Assembly: GCF_036322585.1 (NCBI RefSeq)
Contig: NZ_AP024600.1
Span: forward strand, 3,100,001-3,164,000
Source: Luteolibacter sp. LG18
GTDB taxonomy: Bacteria > Verrucomicrobiota > Verrucomicrobiia > Verrucomicrobiales > Akkermansiaceae
DNA: 64,000 nt
Direction of reading: 5' to 3'
Part shown: piece by piece, positions 7,621 to 15,669 of the stretch
Layout of the letters: each line of letters opens with the position of its first letter
Numbering within the stretch: the first letter of the stretch is position 1
Translations under genes and position numbers: made by a program
Notes under the pieces: generated by a model
Seen by the model: the letters and a program-made list of their open reading frames with translations, nothing else
Told to the model about the DNA's origin: nothing
Database searches by the model: none

Positions 7621-8604
7621 ATGAAAACCCAATTTCGAGCATCGCTCCGCCGCGGTTTCACCCTGATGGAGCTCATGGTGGCCATGGCCATCACCACCAT
7701 CATCGTCACCATCCTGGTGGGCATCACCTCGGTGTCCGTCGAGGCCTGGCAGCGCTCCCGTTCCGAAGTCCGCGCCACCCGCCAGGGCAAGGCGATGACG
7801 GACTCGATGGCCGCCGACTTCCAGGCGATGGTCACCCGCCGTGGCAACACCTTTGAATGGGTGTACGCGAACCTGAAGAAGGACAGCGACCTGCCGGGCA
7901 ACTCGAAGGTGAAGAGCAACAACGCCGCCAGCCTGATCTTCTTCACCGCCGCCACCGACCGCTACGCCGGCACCAACGCCAAGGACATGGGCGGCGACGT
8001 TTCCTGCGTGTCCTACAAGCTCGACTTCAAGGACCCGGTCTCCGGGAACTCCTCGAACTACGATACCTTCGCGATGTACCGCCTGCTGGTGGAGCCGAAC
8101 GAGACCTTCACCTCGCTGCTCGGCCAGGCGGACCTCTACACCGCCTTCGGTTCCCGCGATGTGGCGCAGAAGCAGAACTTCGTCTGCGAGAACGTCTATC
8201 AGTTCACGCTCAAGTTCAACGTGGAGGTCTCCGTGACCACCGGCAGCGGCGCCACCGCGGTGACGACCAAGCAGATCGTGCCGGTGACCCTGTCCCGCGG
8301 CCCGTCCTCCTCCGGCAGCGGCGGCACCGGCACCACGGTGAACACCGCCCAGTCCTTGGAAGTCTTCGGCAACACGCTGAAGGTGATGGATTCCAGCAAC
8401 TCCGATTTCAAGACCGGCACCGTGACCGCCGACCAGATCAAGGCCGGCCGCCTGGTGTCCGTGGACATCTCGCTCACCGTCTTGACCGACGCCGGCATCA
8501 ACCAGATCCGCGTCCGCAGCTTCAAGAACGACACCGAGAAGGCCCAGTTCGTGGCGAAGAACTCCTACCAGTTCTCGAAGCTGGTGGAGATCACCTCGAT
8601 GTGA
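7621..8604 (+). CDS. Verru_Chthon cassette protein C; GspJ-like minor pseudopilin
   Basis: The 327-residue protein starts MKTQFRASLRRGFTLMELMV, a prepilin signal with Glu5, and continues with a long amphipathic helix (VEAWQRSRSEVRATRQGKAM, then TDSMAADFQAM). That segment resembles GspJ-type minor pseudopilins, which are usually the largest of the H/I/J set. It is third in the D-B-C operon, 22 bp after B, and is followed by a good rho-independent terminator, so the transcript ends here and does not include gene A. Gene A lies convergently on the other strand beyond a repeat array. Confidence 0.85.
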   Translation: MKTQFRASLRRGFTLMELMVAMAITTIIVTILVGITSVSVEAWQRSRSEVRATRQGKAMTDSMAADFQAMVTRRGNTFEWVYANLKKDSDLPGNSKVKSNNAASLIFFTAATDRYAGTNAKDMGGDVSCVSYKLDFKDPVSGNSSNYDTFAMYRLLVEPNETFTSLLGQADLYTAFGSRDVAQKQNFVCENVYQFTLKFNVEVSVTTGSGATAVTTKQIVPVTLSRGPSSSGSGGTGTTVNTAQSLEVFGNTLKVMDSSNSDFKTGTVTADQIKAGRLVSVDISLTVLTDAGINQIRVRSFKNDTEKAQFVAKNSYQFSKLVEITSM

Positions 8605-8626
8605 GATCGGGAGACAACGTTTCGAA

Positions 8627-8658
8627 AGAAGCCCGGCACGTAGGTGCCGGGCTTTTTT
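8627..8658 (+). terminator. Rho-independent terminator after cassette gene C
   Basis: A 9-bp stem (GCCCGGCAC at 8631-8639 with GTGCCGGGC at 8644-8652), a 4-base loop and six T residues follow the stop codon of the cassette C gene by 26 bp. Confidence 0.92.
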
Positions 8659-8669
8659 GTGATTGGATG

Positions 8670-9294
8670 GGTAGGGTCGCACCGCCGGGGCGACCGGGGG
8701 GAACGGTTGCGTCCGTTGCCACGGGCGCTTCCGATCCTCGTGTCTGTGGGGGCGGAGTCTGGTTCGCGGACGGCGTCCACCGCCCGGTCATCTCGGCGAG
8801 ATGACCCTACCTCCAGAGGCGCGCTGCAAAGGTAGGGTCGCACCGCCGGGGCGACCGGGTCGAACGGTAGCGTCCGCTGCCACCGGCGCTTCCGATCCTC
8901 GTGTCTGTGGGGGCGGAGTCGGGTTCGCGAACGGCGTCCACCGCCCGGTCATCTCGGCGAGATGACCCTACCTCCAGAGGCGATGCGCGGGGGTAGGGTC
9001 GCACCGCCGGGGCGACCGGGTCGTGAGGTCCCGTCCGCTACCACGAGCCCGTCCCATCCCTTCGTCTGTGGGGACGACATCCTCTCCGCGAACAACGTCC
9101 GCCGCCCGGTCATCTCGGCGAGATGACCCTACCTCCAGAGGCGGGCCGCAAAGGTAGGGTCGCACCGCCGGGGCGACCGGGTCGAACGGTTATGTCCGCT
9201 GCCACGGGCGCGTCCCATCGCTTTGTTTGGTGGGACGGTGTCCTGCTTGCGCACGGTGTCCACCGCCCGGTCATCTCGGCGAGATGACCCTACC
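8670..9294 (+). repeat. Tandem array of four 161-bp BIME-like units
   Basis: There are four units at 8670-8811, 8831-8972, 8992-9133 and 9153-9294, with an exact 161-bp period (142-bp core plus 19-bp linker). Each core begins GGTAGGGTC plus a hairpin closing GACCGGG and ends with the inverse: CCCGGTC, hairpin, GACCCTACC. The left hairpin has GGTCGC/GCGACC arms; the right one is the perfect palindrome GGTCATCTC-GGC-GAGATGACC. The ~85-bp centre varies between copies. The array sits between convergent genes (cassette C and the partner of cassette A). Frames across it encode only Arg/Pro/Thr-rich shadow peptides. Confidence 0.95.
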
Positions 9295-9322
9295 TCCAGA
9301 GGCTCGCCGCGCGGGCGAAACC

Positions 9323-10006
9323 TCACGGCTTCTCCGTGGGCGCGGGCAGGAACTCGTCCACCGCGCGGAAGGTGGTGGTGCCGTCCGTGGAGGTGAAGAA
9401 GAACACGTAGCTGCGCTGGAGGTTGTCGACCGGCCAGCGGGTGGTGCTGATGACGCGGTTCTTGTCGCCTTCCTGCACGGCGAAGGCCACGTCGTAGTAG
9501 GCGTTGTTCACCGGATTGGTCGGGCGGATCTTGCGGGCCTCGCCGGGGCGGAGGCCGACCTTGGTATCGCCCACCTTGCCGAGCACCGGCTGGGCCGAGC
9601 GGTTGATGAAGAACACGTCGCCGGACTTGAAGTCGGGATCATCGGTTCGCACCACCACCGGGGCGTAGGCGGAAGGCGGGGCGAGGACGAGGATCACGGC
9701 GAAGGACTTGCCATCCTCCGGCAGGGTCACCGGGCACAGGGTCACGCCCTTGTCGGCGGTTTTCAGCGTGAAGCCGCGGGCGGCGGCGGCCTGCGGTTCG
9801 GATAGCTGGTTGACCGGCAGGGTGAAGGCGGTGGACTTGTTGTCCCCCACCTGCATGACCACGTCGCCGAGGTTCGGCGGCACGCGTTCGGCCAGGAAGC
9901 GGACCTGCGGGCCTTCCTCCTTCTTCGAGGGAGTGGCGGGCGCGGGGGCTTGGGCGGCGAGGGGCTGGACGAGCACCAGCAGGAGTCCGAGGAGGCGTTT
10001 GGTCAT
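9323..10006 (-). CDS. Secreted partner of cassette protein A, copy 1
   Basis: The 227-residue product has a signal peptide (MTKRLLGLLLVLVQPLAAQA) and a beta-rich body of unrecognised family. It follows the cassette A gene by 38 bp in an A-partner operon. A homologue follows the second A gene (14938-15645). Aligned stretches include FKSGDVFFINRSAQPVLGKV against FSKGQMLWFNLSPFPIGGQI, and the end regions STTRWPVDNLQRSYVFFF against CSTVWHHDPAARGVIFVYM. The repeated pairing implies that the partner works with protein A, perhaps as a periplasmic chaperone or assembly factor; that role is inference. The start was chosen for the signal peptide; an in-frame extension upstream overlaps gene A and is not protein-like. 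Confidence 0.8.
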   Translation of the reverse strand: MTKRLLGLLLVLVQPLAAQAPAPATPSKKEEGPQVRFLAERVPPNLGDVVMQVGDNKSTAFTLPVNQLSEPQAAAARGFTLKTADKGVTLCPVTLPEDGKSFAVILVLAPPSAYAPVVVRTDDPDFKSGDVFFINRSAQPVLGKVGDTKVGLRPGEARKIRPTNPVNNAYYDVAFAVQEGDKNRVISTTRWPVDNLQRSYVFFFTSTDGTTTFRAVDEFLPAPTEKP

Positions 10007-10044
10007 GGCGTGGATTGGAACAAAAAGCGGGCGGGCAGCAGGGC

Positions 10045-13000
10045 TCAGGACTCGCGGGAATCGACCCAGCGGAAGGAGACGATCTCGAAGCGGCGGCCGA
10101 AGCGCTGGTTGAGCGAGCTGATCTTGGTGTAGTCCTTGTCGACGGCGTCGACCGGATCGACGAAGTCGGGCGTGCGCTGGACGACGGCCTCGCACCAGGC
10201 GCGGGCGATCACTTTGCCATCGGCATCGGTGCGGTCGCCGTAGGCGCGGATCACGAAGGAGTCCGAGCGGGCGGAGAGCACCGGGGCGATCGGGGTGAGG
10301 ATGTCGGCCTGGCTGACCACGCCGGGGGCACCGGTGGAGATCGGGCCATCCTCGGCCTTCGGGAAGGCGAAGCGGCCGGAGACGGCGGAGGACACGGCGC
10401 GGCTCTGGCGGTAGTCGCTGTTGATGGTGTTCGAGCCGAAGTCCAGTGCGCTCTGGATGGCACCGCTGCGGGCGATCTCTTCATTGGAGCCGACGCGGCG
10501 GTTCACGAAGTCGGCCAGCGAGATGAACGGGCCGCGTTTGCGGACCTCGCGGACGATGTCGCGGGCGAGCGACTCGATTTGTTCGTCGGTGAGCGTGCGA
10601 CGGCCGGACCATTGGTCGGCGGCCTGGACGTCGGCGGAGGGCTTGATGAGCAGGTCCTGCGGCACGCGCAGGCCGGCCACCAGGGTGGTGCCGCCTTCGC
10701 TCTTGAGGGATTCCTTGCCGGTGGCGTCGGCGACGACCACCGGGCGGTCCCGCAGGGCACCGAGCAGGCTCTTCCATGCTTCCACGGAGGTCGAGTTCAC
10801 GTTGAACATGCCATCCACGCGGATCAGGCTGGCGATGATGGCGGTGGCCGCGGTGGAGGGGGTGGTGCCGGAGAAGTAGGTGGAGACGAGGGTGTCCGCC
10901 TTCTGGCCGCGGAGCTCGGCCTTGTAGGCGGCTACGGGCAGCGGGGTGGCACCGGTGAAGAACTCCTGGGCGACCTGCTTCTGGGTACGGCTGCGGGAGT
11001 AGCCGTCGACGGTCTGCGGTGCGATGCCCGAGCAGAACCAGGTGTCCCACAGCGCCTGGTTGGCGAGGTAGGAGTGGTCGGCCAGCGGGCGACCGCCGGA
11101 GAGGGTGCCATCGGTCTTGCTGGCGGCCAGCACCGGGGACGCGGCGGAGTTGCCGATCGCGTGGGCGATCTGCGGCAGCATCGGCTCGCGGGCATTGAGG
11201 GAGGCGTAGCCGTAGCGGGGCTTGACGATGTCGAAGCCGTTGGCAAAGGAGTGCTGGAAGGCGGCGAGCGAGACGAGCGGCTCCCGCGGGATCGAGTGGG
11301 TGATCACGGTGCTGCAACCGCTGGCGGCATCCATGCCGCCGCCGAAGTAGGCGTTGCCGGAGGTGCTGACCTCGAGCTTGGTGTTCTTCCAGCTCAGCAG
11401 CGGGTCCACGGTGTATTCGTAGGGCAGCACGTCGCGCTCCTTGTCGGTGAGATCGTAGAAGTCGACGTGGAGGGCCTTCGGGTTGAAGCGGGCGAGGCTG
11501 CGGGTGCCGCGCTCTCCGCCTTTCTCGGTCTTGGCATTGAAGGAGAAGAGGACGAAGGGCTGCTTCTGGGCCGAAAGAGCGGTGGAGGTCAGGCTGCGGG
11601 TTTCCGAGGGACCGGTGATGGTGCGGAAGATGCCGCTGAGGCGGGAGACGTTCGCGTAGAGGCGCTCGGAGGACTGCTTGGTTCCGGCGCCGGTCTCGGT
11701 GCGGATCGGGTCGGAGACCTTGAGGCGGCGGTTGCCGAAGTCCCAGTCGATGCTCATGTTGCCATAGCCCAAGCTGGCGGAGGAGGCACCGCGGTCGTCA
11801 CCGATGTAGGTCTCGTGGTGGGTCAGCGAGAAGTGGCGGGTGTGGCTCGCGCCGCCGGTGATGCTGTGGCCGCTCGAGCTGGTGGCTCCGGCGGTGAGGT
11901 CGTTCGGCTGGAGCGAATAGGTGATCGAGTCGGTGGCGGCGAGATCGACGTATTGGCTGGTACGGGTGCGCACCGGCATGTAGACGCCGCCGACGTAGTT
12001 GAAGCCCTTGTTGGCATCGAGCTTGTGGACCCCGCCCGAGATGGAGGCGCGGGAGACTTCACCGCCGGTGGATTGGGACATCTTCACCACCTCGCCTGGC
12101 TTCAGGACGATCTGTTGGGCGACGCCCATGCGCATGCTGATGAAGTTCGAGTCGCCATCGGAGGTGGTGGTGGCATCGGAGAGGCTCGCGGCCAGCGGGC
12201 AGGTCAGGGTGGTGGCGCCCTTGGTGATCACCATGTCATAGGGGATCTGCCAGTACTTCACCGTGAGGAAGGTGGAGGTGGGGAAGACCACCGGCACGTC
12301 CAGCGGGTTCCAGAGGGTGACGATGGGATCCGCGTAGAGGTGGAGGCGGTTCACCGTGGTGGTGCCGGAGGTCACGGGGCGGGTCTTGAAGGACAGCGCC
12401 ATCTGGTAGCTGACGAAGACCGGCTGCTTCAGGTAGAAGTTCTCGTCGGCGGCACAGTCGGTGGGGTTCGCGGCGAGCTGGAGGTAGGGCGTGCCGGAGG
12501 GCATGGCGCCGCCGGTGGTGTAGGTGAAGGAGCCGCCGCGCTTGAGCTGCTTGTAGATGTTGTAGTAGCTCCACAGTTCCTGCTGGTTGATGCCGTTCTC
12601 GCCGCCGACCTGATAGAGGGCGGTGGAGGCGGGATCCGGCGCGGTGTCGCGCTGGAGTTCCATCGAGAGGTCCTTGCGGAAGCCGCCGGTGCGGACGTTG
12701 GTGAGCAGGCCGCGGTTCTGGGTGGTGAAGTCGTGGTAGAGCGCGCGGGTGTTTTCCGGCTTGTCGGCGATGAGCGCGCTGCTCTGCCAGGTGGGCAGGC
12801 GGCCGAGCTTCGGATCGGTGGTGGTCACCGCGGCGAAGGGCTTGGTGGTGCCGGTGCCGGCGTTCTTCAGCGCGTAGGCCGGGGCGGCCTGCTGGTCGGA
12901 GCGGACTTCGGCGAGCGCGGTCGGGGTCTTGGCGGCGGGAGCCACCTGGGCCTTGGTGCCGAGGTCGCTGACCCACCAGCCGAGGCGGTCGTTGGTCTTG

Positions 13001-13554
13001 GCGGCGGAGGTGTCCTTGCGGGTGATCAGCGGCACGCGCACGGGCTGGCCGGTGCTGCCCACGGTGTTGGCGGTGGCGATCTCCACGGAGTCACCGGTCA
13101 CGGCGGAGATGGCGAAATCGGGGTTCTTGAGCTTGGTGGGATCACCCGACACCAGCCACTGCTGAAACTCGGGAGCCGGGCGGGCATCGCCGGGCTTGCC
13201 ATCGGCCCAGGACTTGTAACCGCGCACCCAATTGCGCTGGGCGATGGGGGGCTTCGATTCGTCCACGGTATCGCCCTGGATCTGATCGGCAGTGGTGCTG
13301 ACGCGGGTGTCCGGGCCGAGGGTCTTCTGGAGATCGCCGATGGCCATGATCAGGGCCATGCGGGCATTGGCGCGGGCCATTTGCATCGCCTCACCGCGGG
13401 TGGAGGTGCGCAGGGTGATGCCGGAGAGCCCCAGCAGGCCGAGGGCGATGGTCGAAAGCAGCACCATCATCAGCAGGGTGATGATGAGCGAGAAGCCCCG
13501 GCGGCGCAGGCCGGGTTTCTTGCCGAAGGCGGGAAACTGAGTTCGGGGTTTCAT
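10045..13554 (-). CDS. Verru_Chthon cassette protein A, copy 1; giant GspK-like pseudopilin
   Basis: The 1169-residue protein has a prepilin-like signal ending in Gly20, then FSLIITLLMMVLLSTIALG. Position 5 of the mature protein is Ile, not Glu, as in the tip pseudopilin GspK. Near residue 914 is GMFNVNSTSVEAW, comparable to the INVNTA region of GspK, followed by a helical segment (REVRKRGPFISLADFVNRR). The C-terminus ends in a conserved block (CEAVVQRT...FGRRFEIVSFRW). GspK itself is only ~300 residues, so most of this protein is extra domain. The ATG at 13554 gives MKPRTQF, like MKTQF in gene C. A 56-bp promoter-like block lies 117 bp upstream. Confidence 0.87.
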   Translation of the reverse strand: MKPRTQFPAFGKKPGLRRRGFSLIITLLMMVLLSTIALGLLGLSGITLRTSTRGEAMQMARANARMALIMAIGDLQKTLGPDTRVSTTADQIQGDTVDESKPPIAQRNWVRGYKSWADGKPGDARPAPEFQQWLVSGDPTKLKNPDFAISAVTGDSVEIATANTVGSTGQPVRVPLITRKDTSAAKTNDRLGWWVSDLGTKAQVAPAAKTPTALAEVRSDQQAAPAYALKNAGTGTTKPFAAVTTTDPKLGRLPTWQSSALIADKPENTRALYHDFTTQNRGLLTNVRTGGFRKDLSMELQRDTAPDPASTALYQVGGENGINQQELWSYYNIYKQLKRGGSFTYTTGGAMPSGTPYLQLAANPTDCAADENFYLKQPVFVSYQMALSFKTRPVTSGTTTVNRLHLYADPIVTLWNPLDVPVVFPTSTFLTVKYWQIPYDMVITKGATTLTCPLAASLSDATTTSDGDSNFISMRMGVAQQIVLKPGEVVKMSQSTGGEVSRASISGGVHKLDANKGFNYVGGVYMPVRTRTSQYVDLAATDSITYSLQPNDLTAGATSSSGHSITGGASHTRHFSLTHHETYIGDDRGASSASLGYGNMSIDWDFGNRRLKVSDPIRTETGAGTKQSSERLYANVSRLSGIFRTITGPSETRSLTSTALSAQKQPFVLFSFNAKTEKGGERGTRSLARFNPKALHVDFYDLTDKERDVLPYEYTVDPLLSWKNTKLEVSTSGNAYFGGGMDAASGCSTVITHSIPREPLVSLAAFQHSFANGFDIVKPRYGYASLNAREPMLPQIAHAIGNSAASPVLAASKTDGTLSGGRPLADHSYLANQALWDTWFCSGIAPQTVDGYSRSRTQKQVAQEFFTGATPLPVAAYKAELRGQKADTLVSTYFSGTTPSTAATAIIASLIRVDGMFNVNSTSVEAWKSLLGALRDRPVVVADATGKESLKSEGGTTLVAGLRVPQDLLIKPSADVQAADQWSGRRTLTDEQIESLARDIVREVRKRGPFISLADFVNRRVGSNEEIARSGAIQSALDFGSNTINSDYRQSRAVSSAVSGRFAFPKAEDGPISTGAPGVVSQADILTPIAPVLSARSDSFVIRAYGDRTDADGKVIARAWCEAVVQRTPDFVDPVDAVDKDYTKISSLNQRFGRRFEIVSFRWVDSRES

Positions 13555-13670
13555 TGGGGTCTTTTGGAGTCGGTCTCCGGAGTGCGAATCCGCAGGTGGG
13601 TTTTTCAAAAGGGGCTTCCGACGGAAAGGTCGGATGGGAAATGGGAAGCAGGGCTGGGAGTAGGGTTTCG

Positions 13671-13726
13671 CGACTGCTTTTCAATTCACCATGTAGATAC
13701 GATTAAAAGAATTGGATGAAATTAAT
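13671..13726 (-). promoter_or_regulatory. Conserved 56-bp upstream block, copy 1
   Basis: This block is shared by three sites, all on the upstream side of minus-strand cassette A starts (others at 13986-14040 and 19317-19372). Read on the minus strand it runs ATTAATTTCATCCAA...TCGTATNTACA...GCAGTCG. A possible core promoter is TTTCAT, 16 bp, TATTTA; in this copy the last element is TATCTA. It lies 117 bp from the ATG, leaving a long 5' leader. The promoter role is inferred from position and conservation. Confidence 0.6.
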
Positions 13727-13835
13727 AGGAAATCAAGGGAATTTTCAACCCCCTTTTCGGGTGGATTTTACAAGGAGGGGGAGGAGGGAAAGGTCGCCCG
13801 GGACGGGTCGAATCCAATCGGTGATCCTATCGGAA

Positions 13836-13916
13836 TCAGGGAGTTCCGTCGATAGGAAAACAGGCCGTGGACGGCGGGCAGGTGGTGGTGTGGCTGCCGG
13901 TGAGTTGGGTTTTCAT
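13836..13916 (-). pseudogene. Truncated start of a third cassette A gene
   Basis: A 26-codon frame begins ATG AAA ACC CAA CTC, matching the MKTQ/MKPRTQ beginnings of the other cassette genes, but reaches a stop after ThrPro and has no pseudopilin helix. Upstream of it lies a full copy of the 56-bp promoter-like block. I read this as the leftover 5' end of a duplicated A gene whose body was deleted. Translation of the short frame as a functional leader peptide cannot be excluded. Confidence 0.5.
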
Positions 13917-13985
13917 CGGGGTTTTTAGAGAAGAATCGGATTCGCCGGGATGATGGAGTGGTGCGGTCGGGTCGATTGGGTTTTC

Positions 13986-14040
13986 CGACTGCATTTCCGG
14001 TGACCCTGTAAATACGATCGATGGAATTGGATGAAATTAA
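13986..14040 (-). promoter_or_regulatory. Conserved 56-bp upstream block, copy 2 (in front of the truncated gene)
   Basis: This copy is nearly identical to the one at 19317-19372 (CGACTGC, TTTCC, GTGACC, TGTAAATACGATCGAT and TTGGATGAAATTAA in the same order on the plus strand). It lies only 70 bp before the truncated 26-codon remnant. If active it could add a second, more distant transcript into the first A operon. Confidence 0.55.
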
Positions 14041-14284
14041 ATCAAATGAGCGACGGGTTCAATATCTCATTTGGGGGGGTGAACCCCCGAGAGAAATTCC
14101 GGAAAGCGAAGATTGGGTGCATCAATCATAATACCGAGAAACCGGCGGAGAACCCGACAGTGGAAATTGCATTTCATTTCGCCGCGGCGGCGGGGGACCG
14201 GATCGTTATCCCCATTTCGGGTGTGTCCTTGAGGGCTTCGAAGAAAATCGCAGCCGGGTTCTGAGGCTAGGTGGGTGCCTCTGA
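14041..14284. other. Intergenic sequence without recognised gene
   Basis: This stretch contains a small GGGGGTGAACCCCC hairpin near 14074 and no convincing coding frame. A 77-codon plus-strand frame covering 14031-14264 starts inside the promoter-like block and has no recognisable protein features, so it is not called as a gene. Confidence 0.4.
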
Positions 14285-14847
14285 TTTGGAGTGCGGCGAG
14301 GCATCCTGCCCTTTACCCACATCCGCGGGCGCACGCTGCGTAGCCGCGCTCGGGAGAGCGTGGGTTGGGTGGGTTCACGATCTCCCTCGCAAGTCCAGTC
14401 CTCATCCGATCGACGCCTGTTTCCAAGCCCGGTAGGGCGACGCTCCGCTAGCCGGGGTGCGCAAGCCCCCGGTGACGGGCGGTGGTGGAGTTCCAAGCCC
14501 CGGCAGGGGCGACGCAACGCAGGCCGAATGACCCTCCAGATGGAACCCTGCGCCCGATGTTCAAAGAGCGCCGCATCATCCAGTGAGATCTGAATGGTGA
14601 TTCCGCTGAAAGAGCGCAGGCAGCGTCGTCCCTAGCGGGACTTGGACATTCTTCGCTGCCGATTCCCGGGGGCTTGGGCACCCCGGCTAGTGGAGCGTCG
14701 CCCTGCCGGGCTCAGAGAAAGGAGCCTTGAGAAACGCTGCGTCTGCAACGAAGCGGGCGAATCTTCCCCACCCACGCTCTCCCGAGCGCGGCTACGTTCC
14801 GCATCGTCGATGTGGGTAAAGGGCAGGATGCCTCGCCGCACTCCAAA
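14285..14847. repeat. Large inverted-repeat element (about 560 bp)
   Basis: The outer arms at 14285-14374 and 14763-14847 are inverted copies; the outermost 38 bases (starting TTTGGAGTGCGGCGAGGCAT) match perfectly in reverse complement. A second nested pair of arms lies inside: GTAGGGCGACGCTCCGCTAG near 14431 pairs with the complement of CTAGTGGAGCGTCGCCCTGC near 14689. No open frame inside looks coding. It separates the promoter region of the first A operon from the 3' end of the second. Confidence 0.85.
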
Positions 14848-14937
14848 TCCAGAGGGCCCTCTTTCGATCTACGATGGGGGATAGGGACCCGGCCACCGCC
14901 CCGAGGCCTTTGCATGACGCTCTGTGGGAGCCCTGTT

Positions 14938-15645
14938 TCAAGGCTGGGCGGTGAGTTCGACGGGCCGGGAATCGGCGAAGCCCTTGATGCGCGGGGCGCG
15001 GCTGTTCGGGGACATGTAGACGAAAATCACGCCACGGGCGGCGGGGTCGTGGTGCCAGACGGTGGAGCAGATCATTTCGGCGGGTTTTCCCTCCGCCGGG
15101 ACGTAGCCGATCTTCACGTTGTAGTCCTCGAAGCCGCTGGCGGGGGGCTCGGCGATGGCGCGGGAGTTTGCCTTGAGGTTCAGCGTCTGGCGGCCGATCT
15201 GCCCGCCGATGGGGAAGGGGCTGAGGTTGAACCAGAGCATCTGGCCCTTGCTGAACTTGTCCGGATTGGCATCGATGAGCTGGATGCGCACCGGTGCCAC
15301 CGGGTTGGCGGGATCGCTGGCGAGGAGCAGGTAGCAATCGCGGACGCCTTCCGCCAGGGCGGCGGCGGGGGCATTGGCGGGCAGCGGCTGGTCCTTCGCC
15401 GGGAGCGAGGTGAGCAGCCGCAGGGTGAGGTTGCCGGGCGGGAGCGCGTAAACGTTGGAGAAGTTCATGCTCGGCAGCTCCACTTCCTGGGTGGCGGTGC
15501 CATCGCTGAGGAAGAGGGTCTTGGGCGCATTGTCCGGCGGCGAAAGGAAGAGGACGCGGCAGGTGCGGGCGGGTTTCGGTGTTTCCGCGGCACCGGCGGA
15601 AGCCGCGAGCGTGAGGGCACCGAGGAGGAGAAGGAAGGAACGCAT
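14938..15645 (-). CDS. Secreted partner of cassette protein A, copy 2
   Basis: The 235-residue protein has a signal peptide (MRSFLLLLGALTLAASAGAA) and a beta-rich body. It is a diverged homologue of the protein at 9323-10006, sharing order and character of motifs across the last ~120 residues, and it follows the second cassette A gene by 24 bp. No enzyme motifs are visible. The matching A-partner arrangement in both operons is the main clue to its role; it probably acts in the same extracytoplasmic complex as the neighbouring A protein. It ends close to the large inverted repeat, with no clear terminator between. Confidence 0.8.
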   Translation of the reverse strand: MRSFLLLLGALTLAASAGAAETPKPARTCRVLFLSPPDNAPKTLFLSDGTATQEVELPSMNFSNVYALPPGNLTLRLLTSLPAKDQPLPANAPAAALAEGVRDCYLLLASDPANPVAPVRIQLIDANPDKFSKGQMLWFNLSPFPIGGQIGRQTLNLKANSRAIAEPPASGFEDYNVKIGYVPAEGKPAEMICSTVWHHDPAARGVIFVYMSPNSRAPRIKGFADSRPVELTAQP

Positions 15646-15669
15646 GGGACGGATGGGGATGGGACCGGA

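Noticed and set aside
8670-9294. CRISPR array
   Set aside because: The repeated unit is 161 bp with terminal inverted hairpins and related centres; there are no short identical repeats with unique spacers and no cas genes.
8807-9326. Several 65-codon minus-strand frames with near-identical products inside the repeat array
   Set aside because: They are translations of the same repeat unit in tandem; the peptides are Arg/Pro/Thr/Ser-rich and appear in all four arrays, so they are repeat shadows.
14031-14264. A 77-codon plus-strand frame between the cassette operons
   Set aside because: It starts within the conserved promoter-like block of the opposite strand and shows no signal, motif or protein-like composition.
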